Shown one piece after another: positions 56,965-64,000 of a stretch of 64,000 nucleotides of DNA. The first letter of the stretch is position 1, and every line of letters begins with the position of its first letter. The notes beneath the pieces are model-generated. The model saw nothing but the letters and a program-made list of their open reading frames with translations. It was not told the DNA's origin and ran no database searches. The stretch lies in the NCBI GenBank assembly GCA_036417435.1, contig CM070913.1, positions 91,627,373 to 91,691,372 on the forward strand. Direction: 5' to 3'. Source of the DNA: Inia geoffrensis. Lineage: Eukaryota; Chordata; Mammalia; Artiodactyla; Iniidae. A program made the translations under genes and the position numbers.

Positions 56965-57437
56965 CAGCCTACAGTATTTGTCTTTGTGTGACTTACTTCA
57001 CTTAGCATAATGCCCTCCAAGGCCATCCATGGTGCTGCAAATGGCAACATTTCATTCTTTGCTATGGCTGAGTAGTAGCCATAAAAATGGCTTATCACTT
57101 ATATGTGGAATCACTTATATGTGGAATCTAAAATATGGCACAAATGAACCTGTCTACAAAACAGAAACAGACTCACAGCCATAGAGAACAGACTTGTGGT
57201 TGCCAAGGGGGAGAGGGGTGGGGGAGGGATGGAGTGGGAGTTTGGGGTTGGCAGATGCAAACTATTACGTTCAGGATGGATAAACAACAAGGTCCTACTG
57301 TAGAGCACAGGGAACAATATCCAATCTCTTGGGATAAACCATTATGGAGAAGAATGTCTGTATGTGTGTAACTGGGCCACTCTGCTGTATGGCAGAGATT
57401 GGCATGACATTGTAGATCAGCTATACCTCGCTAAGAA
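56965..57437 (+). mobile_element. LINE-1 with 5' inversion (twin priming)
   Basis: 56965-57072 is L1 ORF2-end sequence on the minus strand ('ttacttcacttagcataatg', 'ctatggctgagtagta'). From about 57086 to 57437 the L1 runs on the plus strand from the very next segment ('tatcacttatatgtggaatc') to the 3' end. Adjacent L1 segments in opposite orientation are typical of twin priming. An 18-bp duplication of the cacttatatgtggaat unit lies at the junction. Only tacagt is shared by the flanks. Confidence 0.82.
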
Positions 57438-57904
57438 AAAAAAAGAAATACAGTTAGCACTTGCTACCTGCAAAGACTTCCGCAGCTTCTGTGTAAGAAC
57501 AGGCAAGGGGTAGGTCCCAAACGCTACCCTCTTGCACACTTACCAGTGGTGCCTCCAGCTTGACTGATGGGCAATCCTAGGTGTGGAGATTTCCCACGAC
57601 CACACAATAGCAGTGATGCTCCAAGAACGGGATGACCAAACTCTAACCCCGGTAGAAAAGTAAGAACCAAAGGGATGTGTAGATCTATCAGCCTTGGGAG
57701 ATACCTCTGTCTTTCATGGAATGTGCAGTCCTCAGAGTGATGAGAGCAGGGCTCAGTATCTGCCTGATAGATATGGGAGAAACGTAGGAAACCAGAGCAC
57801 ATGCAAGATGAAATAGGGCAAAAGGCAGCAAAACGTGGTTCTCATGGAAAATGAGAAGCAGAAAGCAGAGGGATTCAGAAAGGGACTTGTGTTACATTTT
57901 TTGT
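57438..57904. other. Unassigned sequence
   Basis: No recognised element. Confidence 0.45.
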
Positions 57905-58160
57905 TTGTTTGCTTTGGTTTATTTTTTAATCTTTATTTTACATTGAAGTATAGGTGATTAACAATGTCGTGTTAGTTTCAGGTGTACAGCAAAGTGATTC
58001 ACTTATCCGTACACATGTATCTATTCTTTTTCAAGTTCTTTTCCCCTTTAGGTTATTACACAATATTGAGCAGAGTTTCCTGTGCTATGCAGTAGGTCCT
58101 TGTTGGTTATCTATTAAATATAGCAGTGTGTATATGTCAATCCCAAACCCCCTACGTTTT
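57905..58160 (-). mobile_element. LINE-1 3' UTR fragment
   Basis: Reversed L1 end: 'acattgaagtataggtgattaac', 'tcaggtgtacagcaaagtgattc', 'tgctatgcagtaggtccttgttgg', ending near 'gtcaatcccaaacccc'. Confidence 0.88.
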
Positions 58161-58327
58161 AATATCTTATTTAAAATGCTGACCTCTTTCAGACACAGAA
58201 TAACTGAACACGTCATCATTTGCCAGGTCATTTGCAAACAGTTTCATGGGGGTTTGTAGACTTTCTAACTAAGATATGAGCATCTCTATGGGTAGAGATT
58301 ATTTTTACCATTTTTTCTGTATCACAT

Positions 58328-58366
<39 letters not shown>

Positions 58367-59222
58367 CATCTTTTATATACATATACCTATAACATGTATT
58401 TTTCACACTGTGATAGGCATATAGGAAACATTCGAATACATTTTGATTTGTTGTCTAATAATTAAGAACTTCAAGGCACTAATCTGTTTTAGCACATTTT
58501 GAAAAAATCTGCAAAACTCATATTCGATGCCTTTCTTCTGTATTTGAGAACCACCCGGATTGAACTTGGGAAGTCTTGAGGGGCCTTCAATCACCCTCTC
58601 TTTTTATATGAAGGATATTCTATTTTAATTCTTCTTCCACAGGAAAAAAACCCTCTCATTTCTCTCTTAGACACACTACGGAAACAACAGCTCAGAAATC
58701 CTCCCCGGGGTGCCACCAAAAATCTGAACTGGGGTTTGAGCCGGGGGGACGCCGAGAGCTCGGGGAATATTTGGAAGACACACGTGTTGACATTTGGCGG
58801 GAGTCTGTACAATATTTCCTCCTCATTTGCCAAAGCAAAAAAAAAAAAAAAAAGGAATTTGGAAGCTTTTGTTAAAAAGTCTTGGAATTATTTCTGATGC
58901 TTCCTTCTCATTGGAGTGAGGAGGTGCTAAACATTTCTTTTGGCAAAAGAGAGAGGAAACGAAAACAAGGAAAACATTGAGATAATATATAAAATCTATT
59001 GTTTCAGAATATCCCAAGCAGAGGCAAAAGGACAGTAAACACTGACAGCCAGAGGAAAGAAGCCAGGTGGGAAACACTTCTCATATTCAGGAACTTGTAT
59101 TACTTTGGGGGGAAGACAAGCAACTTAAGATAAGTGGTGGATCTCAATTTGTGCAACAGATGTGCTCCAATCCCTGGTGAAACAGTTGTTTCCAATAGGT
59201 TTCCAATGTCAAATTGAGAATG
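58161..59222. other. Unassigned sequence with simple repeats
   Basis: Contains the (TA)16 run at 58331-58362 and a 17-A run near 58838. 58690-58810 is a compact GC- and CpG-richer block without repeat features. Confidence 0.45.
58331..58362. repeat. (TA)16 microsatellite
   Basis: A pure TA run of 32 bp, with further AT-rich sequence on the right. Confidence 0.95.
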
Positions 59223-59371
59223 AGTTTCCACTATATTCAATATTCTGTAATAAACCATAATGGAAAAGAAAATTATATATATATATGTATATACTGAATC
59301 ACTTTGCTGTACACCTGAAACTAACATAACATTGTAAGTCGACTACTCTTCAATTTAAAAAAAAGTTTCCA
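59223..59371 (+). mobile_element. Very short LINE-1 3'-end insertion with TSD
   Basis: TSD agtttcca at 59223-59230 and 59364-59371. The insert of about 133 bp is only the last part of the L1 3' UTR plus the tail, including 'ctgaatcactttgctgtacac'. Confidence 0.9.
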
Positions 59372-59984
59372 TGACATAAAATGCACCCCAATAAATTAAG
59401 GTGAGTCCATTCCTGGATAAGAAGCAGCAAATATGTCTAGGACCCTGGCCAGGGAAGGCTTTATCATCACTGTCAGAAATCACAAGACCAGCTGTTTAAG
59501 CTAATTAAAGAATGTAGCATATTGATAAATACCAATGCGAGTGTAACAAAGCGAGAAAACAGAGCGGGCTGAAGTAGTAAGGAAAGGCTATATGGAAAAG
59601 ATACAATAGTGGGGCTGAAGTGTTTAAACAATCTGGAGGAAGGCTGGGGAACCAAGCGTGATCACAGGAATAACTGGGTAAAGGTCACGGGGGAGAGGAA
59701 ATCCCCAAGGAAACAAAGACCGAACTCTGAGTGGAGGTACTGATGGATGAGAAGGGCAGTCCACTGGTGTAGGGTAAGGGGATAGGCACCCTTAACTACT
59801 GAAACAAATACAAAGAGTTCATTTGTAAATTTAGGAGAGACCGTAGCTCATGTGACCTGGAAGAAAAGAGGTGGAAAAGCAAGGTAGCAAAACAACAGCG
59901 CTGCCTGGCTCGCATTCCTGTAAATCACAAGCCTAAGAGTAGACAACAGGACAGTGGGGATCAGCCCACAGAAGATGAAGGGTT
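59372..59984. other. Unassigned sequence
   Basis: No recognised element. Confidence 0.45.
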
Positions 59985-60560
59985 AAAGTAAAAGGAAATG
60001 TAAAGCATTTTTAATGTCAGGATGTACTTCCCAACTCCAGGTTGCTCTAGTGATAGAATTCCTACCTCATAGTAATGACATGATAATGGGGGGGAAATGC
60101 AAAAGGGGTAGACAGGGATTAAGGGGAAAGTGCCGTGTTATCTACCTTTGAAGACCAAGAATAAAATCATGAGGGATGAGAGAGAGACAGCCATGGACCA
60201 AAGCAGCATCACATCTGAGCACATGGCCAGGTCTCATGTTTTCATGGCCTTTGAGTGATGCTAACCACGTGACCAGTGGCATCTGGCCAACAGCATCTGG
60301 ACAAAATGGTGTCCATTTCCAGGATGGTCTAAACTCCCTACATGACCCTCCAGACTCACTTCCTACCTACTGGCTGGAAGTGAAGGACTTCAAGTCCTAT
60401 AGGATGGCAGAGCCTCAGGGGAGCCTCAGTCCCCACATCCTCCATGGAAGCTCCCTAATGAACACTGAACTCTGTGTGAGCAAAGATACACACATGTATC
60501 TGAGATGTAGTGGTTGGCTTGTTACAGCATCTGGAGATACCTACTCTAACTAACACAATG
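59985..60560 (+). mobile_element. Possible MaLR-type LTR
   Basis: Ends 'ggttggcttgttacagcatctggagatacctactctaactaacaca' (key blocks tgttacagca and taactaacaca), which resembles MLT1/MLT2 ends. The body is too diverged to assign. Confidence 0.45.
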
Positions 60561-60839
60561 AGAAAGACCATGATTTACGTAACCAAAGCTAACCAGAGCC
60601 TGTATACTTGAGAAGAAACCAAAGGAGACCATCTGGGTTGAGGCTGACAGCAGCAAGGTCAGTGTTACACTAACAAAAAATATGGAGTTAAAGATTGATA
60701 GTTTCATACAATTAAATTCATCCATTTGACATGTTTGTTCAGTTCTGACAATTTGATAGAGCCATGTGATCATGCAATCTACATGCATGTATATCTGTAT
60801 GTCTGTATATATGTATAAATATTTTGCTGTCTGTTTCTA

Positions 60840-61085
60840 TGAGTTTTCAGGCCTGTATTGATTCAGGTAACCACCCACACAATCAAGATACAGAAGTTTC
60901 CTCACCCTCCAAACCTCTCTTGTGTTTCCTTTTGTAGTCAAGACATCTCTCCTCTCAATCCCTAGCAACCACTGACCAATTTTCCATCCCCATACTTTGC
61001 CTTTTCCAGAATATCACAGCAATGGAAGCGCACAATGTGCGCTGGCTTTGTGGCTGGCTTCTTTCACTTAGCATACTTTTAAAGC
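60840..61085 (-). mobile_element. Old L1 (L1M-type) 3' UTR fragment
   Basis: 'cacacaatcaagatacagaag', 'ccctagcaaccactgacc' and 'tggctggcttctttcacttagcatac' are reversed old-L1 blocks. Confidence 0.72.
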
Positions 61086-61089
61086 CGAT

Positions 61090-61252
61090 TCTTAAGAAAT
61101 GTTGGTGAGAGGGAAAAATGACACAAAAGTGGGGAAAGTTGGTAACTGATGGATCTGGGCAACTGGTTCATGGAGGTTCATTATTTCATGCTTTCTACTT
61201 TCATACATGTTTGGAAATGTCAAGAATAAAACGGTTTTAAATTTTGAACAAA
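61090..61252 (+). mobile_element. Old L1 3'-end fragment
   Basis: 'ggatctgggcaactggttcatggagg', 'gttcattatttcatgctttctac' and 'gtcaagaataaaacggttttaaatttt' follow old L1 3' ends, in opposite orientation to the neighbouring fragment. Confidence 0.6.
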
Positions 61253-61311
61253 ATAATGTCTGTTTCCTCTGGTCATATATAAGCACTGCTGCTTAAAAGG
61301 AATCTAAAGAC

Positions 61312-61458
61312 GGGACTTCCCTGGCCGTCCAGTGGTCAGGACTCTGAGCTTCCACTGCAGGGGGCACGGGATTGACCCCTGGTCGGGGAACTAAGATTCC
61401 ACAAGCCGTGCAGCACGGCCACAAAATAAAAAAATAAATTAGTATCTCTTTAAAAAAA
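61312..61458 (+). mobile_element. CHR-type SINE, 'gtccag' subfamily
   Basis: TSD gaatctaaaga (61300-61310) and gaatttaaaga (61459-61469), one mismatch. Opens gggacttccctggccgtccag; the tail is an A-rich (AAAT)n. Confidence 0.92.
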
Positions 61459-61469
61459 GAATTTAAAGA

Positions 61470-62842
61470 AACCAAAGACCCTGGACCGAGAAAAAACCTG
61501 GACTCATTCAGTCCAGGCCACCTGGTATTGGAATTATGCTGCTATCCCTGCAAGAGGCAGGGAGTAAACAACTGGCAGTTTCTAAGTCTGCATTTTTAGG
61601 ATCTGACTGTTTCCAGCCTCTGACGAAGCCAAGAGGCAATGTCCTATTTCTCCCGCAAAAACCAATATCAAACCGTTGCTCTTTTCCAATCTGAGAATTC
61701 CTTAAGTTTCTGATTCAAAAGCTCAATAGAGCAGAAATAGGCCAGTTCCTTCCCTAAGATGAAGCTTACCTAAAATGAGGGAAACTACTGTAAACAATGG
61801 ATTTTGCCCCTTTTCCAAGGTGACACAGTTCCGTAAGGAGAAAAGACCTAATTTTAGGCCTGAGTACCGTCATCCCATCAGCCCAGCACAGAGAAAACTG
61901 CCGGCAGACCGCGGATGACAGGGGAAGCCTCAAATCTGTGCATCCGAGATCCTCTCCATTTGTACTTGTCTGAAAGATAAGCCCCCCTGAGTTTTCTTTG
62001 CTGTTAATATAGTCAAGAGTCTGAAAAGCAGAATTAAAATAAATCTTCCTCAAACCAATGGGAAAGGGCATCAGGTGCTAATTTTGAAGGCATCAAGGAA
62101 TTGAAATCAGCTTTGGAAAGGCCACATTTTCTGAGCAGCATGTCGGAAATCCAGACAGCCCTGCCATGGGTTGTCCCTTCTGGCGAAGGAAATGGATAGA
62201 TCCGCCTTAAGAAAAGGCAGCTTTTCATGCACTTTGATTTTTCGTAGGTAGAGAATGTCGGAAACTTGATTTTCTTCTGAGAATGTGTATTCAGTTTCAC
62301 CAAAGTAACCCGATTTTCAGACATCTTTTCCCAACAAATCATGTCTCTAGTAGCACAGCGATTCTCTTGTTTGATTAATTCTTGGTTTAAAAGATACCCC
62401 CAGACTGAATTCTTAACTCCACATTTATTTTACATTTTAATTCTAAACCCCATCCATTCTGGGGGAATTTTCCACATAGAATGTGGTGCTGGATTTTATG
62501 ACACCACAATCAATAATACTCTCTTAAATTCCGGTTGCTTTTAGCATGTAGGTTTTGGCCCTCAACAAATAGTTTCTTCCACTTCTTTTGTTTTCTTTCA
62601 ACACTATCTAGAAAGTGGTAATATACCCGTCTTCAGAGCCAAATGAGACTGTCTACCAGTAAGTAACGAGAAATGCCTAGAAAACACCAGGTGGTCATGG
62701 TGGAAGAATGTAAATTCTGACGAGTCCAAGGATCAGGGAGAGGATGGCTGTAAACTTCTTTGAAGATTACTGTGTAGGTGAGATAGGCAGTCTGGAATTC
62801 AACTAATGTTGTCATTCCATGATAAACGAGAAGGAAAAGTTT
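61470..62842. other. Unassigned low-repeat block
   Basis: About 1.4 kb without a recognised repeat. Minus-strand ORFs of 101-126 aa lack domains. Confidence 0.45.
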
Positions 62843-62850
62843 CCTTAGGA

Positions 62851-63170
62851 TAATAATAATGGTCTCAGCCAAGGATGATCTGGACCCTGAGGAGACATTT
62901 GGCAATGGCTGGAGGCATCTACAGATCACAACTGAAGGAGGAGACAATGGCTGGAGACATCTATAGATCACAACTGAAGGAGGCAGCAATGGCTGGAGAC
63001 ATCTATAGATCACAACTGAAGGAGGAGGAGGGCTACCAGTTGGTAGAGGCCAGGGATGCCACTCGAAATCCTACAAGTCTTAGAACACTGCCCCCCTCCT
63101 CACTCCCCACACAGAGACACAGCAAAGAAGTATCCAGTCCAGTCGGTGGTGCTGGGGTTGAGAAACCCTG
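62851..63170 (+). mobile_element. MER20-like hAT MITE with internal tandem triplication
   Basis: Blocks 'gacatttggcaatggctgg', 'tagaggccagggatgcc' and 'gttgagaaaccctg' follow MER20. The perfect 8-bp TSD ccttagga at 62843-62850 and 63171-63178 is the hAT signature. The element is about 320 bp instead of about 219 because an internal 42-bp unit occurs three times, with other small insertions. Confidence 0.88.
62905..63027 (+). repeat. 42-bp tandem repeat, three copies
   Basis: Units at 62905-62946, 62947-62988 and 62989 to about 63027, each opening atggctggag and containing agatcacaactgaagg. Units 2 and 3 are closest to each other. 42 is a multiple of three, so a chance 118-codon ORF stays open through it and repeats a 14-residue unit (MAGDIYRSQLKE core). 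Confidence 0.95.
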
Positions 63171-63349
63171 CCTTAGGATAAGAGCTGGGAAAAACTTAAC
63201 CACAGAGTCTGAGATGCAGGACCAGAGGTAAAAGGTCGTCCCGTTTCCACGTCAGCAAAGCTGGGCTCTACCAACACACAGAGAATCTTTCAGCGCTTTT
63301 AAATTCATCACGGTCTTTGGCTTTATATTAATCAAAGCACTCGATCCCC

Positions 63350-63565
63350 AGAGATATATGGGGATCGACTACGTGTCAGGCACTGCACTGGGGTTTTGAG
63401 CAGGCGCAAGAAAGGAAAGAGATCTGCTCACGTGGAGCTCACAGAGGGAGGAGACCCAACAGTCAAAGCACAATGACCCAAACAGCGGAATTCCAGGCAG
63501 TGGTAAGTTCTATTAAAGAACATATTAAAGCAAGATGATGGCGGGAAGGGAGGGACCCTGCTTGA
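63350..63565 (+). mobile_element. Probable L2-type fragment
   Basis: 'tacgtgtcaggcactgcactgg', 'gctcacgtggagctcacagagg' and 'ttctattaaagaacatattaaagc' match the pattern of the copy at 25530. Confidence 0.55.
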
Positions 63566-63624
63566 GATGCAATAGTTAAGGAAGACCTACCAATACCTAT
63601 GTATCTATGCATCAACAGCCGTCA

Positions 63625-63752
63625 GTCATCCACCCATCCACCCATCCAGGTAACCACTTATCCATGTATCTTTGTATCTGTGTATCTACCTACCTACCTA
63701 TCCATCCTTCCATCCTTCCTTCCATCCATCCATCCACCCATCCTCTATATCC

Positions 63753-63815
<63 letters not shown>

Positions 63816-63870
63816 ATCTATCTTCATCATCATCATCATCATCTATCTGCCTTTCTATCCATCTACACTA
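63625..63870. repeat. Compound microsatellite (CCAT/CCTT/ATCT/CAT)n
   Basis: Imperfect (CCAT)n at 63630-63735, a pure (ATCT)n of about 62 bp at 63753-63814, then (CAT)n at 63824-63841. The 76-116 codon plus-strand ORFs here are only repeat peptides rich in Tyr, Ile and Ser. Confidence 0.95.
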
Positions 63871-64000
63871 TCCTTTCTTTAGCCCTCACTTTTCTCACCT
63901 AATGTTTTGGAAAACTTTCATATCACAAAAGCTATATAGTTTTCCGTGAATAGTATTATGCTAATGTAAAATAACCAATATCCCTTTAATGAGCACTTCA

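Noticed and set aside
62875..63231. 118-codon ORF with a repeating 14-residue unit
   Set aside because: The repeat is the 42-bp duplication inside a MER20-like element; no sign of translation or of a gene.
63625..63870. CRISPR-like repeat array
   Set aside because: Simple tandem tetranucleotides without spacers, in a mammalian genome.
63599..63949. Overlapping ORFs rich in YLSI repeats
   Set aside because: Microsatellite translation only.

Overview
This window looks like nuclear DNA from a cetacean (whale or dolphin). The main clue is about 25 copies of a tRNA-derived SINE that opens gggcttccctggtggcgcag and ends with a poly(A) tail. It resembles the CHR SINEs of whales, hippos and ruminants, and its short form matches the abundant cetacean type. 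The L1 3' ends are also of the whale/ruminant type. I found no host protein-coding gene, rRNA, tRNA gene, CRISPR array or prokaryotic feature. Most ORFs of 60 aa or more that I examined are SINEs read in several frames, L1 or LTR fragments, or chance frames. I read the window as intergenic or deep intronic. Family names come from pattern memory, not from a database search.

Layout. 1-7.7 kb: an L1 3' end (+), an L1 (-) with a clean target-site duplication (TSD), an L1 (-) carrying a long SINE, and an old L1 interrupted by a Tigger-like DNA transposon. 7.7-20.2 kb: a low-repeat stretch with one unexplained 223-codon ORF, then LTR, MER5A-like, old L1, MIR and SINE copies, an L2 split by an ERV LTR, and an LTR split by a SINE. 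20.2-32 kb: MIR and L2 relics, L1 3' ends with SINEs in or beside them, and three ERV LTRs. 32-46.9 kb: L1 and SINE copies, a hAT-like element, two old L1 blocks, a MIR/LTR/solo-LTR triple nest, an L1 that seems to carry 3' flanking DNA, and an MLT1-like LTR. 46.9-64 kb: microsatellites, more SINEs (one tandem pair), a chimeric retrocopy, an ERV LTR, a 5'-inverted L1, and a MER20 with an internal tandem triplication.

Nothing here forms an operon-like or pathway-like system. What can be read is a layered insertion history. Many elements have readable TSDs, which gives relative ages: ancient MIR, L2, MLT1, MER5A/MER20 and old L1; then ERV LTRs and lineage L1s; then the CHR SINEs, which repeatedly land in or next to L1 A-tails. 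The most unusual structures are an L1 insertion with a 74-bp flanking duplication and a second A-tailed segment (43.4-44.2 kb), a chimeric A-tailed retrocopy with a perfect 15-bp TSD (51.1-51.4 kb), the triple nest at 40.5-41.8 kb, and the MER20 at 62.85-63.17 kb with a 42-bp unit repeated three times.
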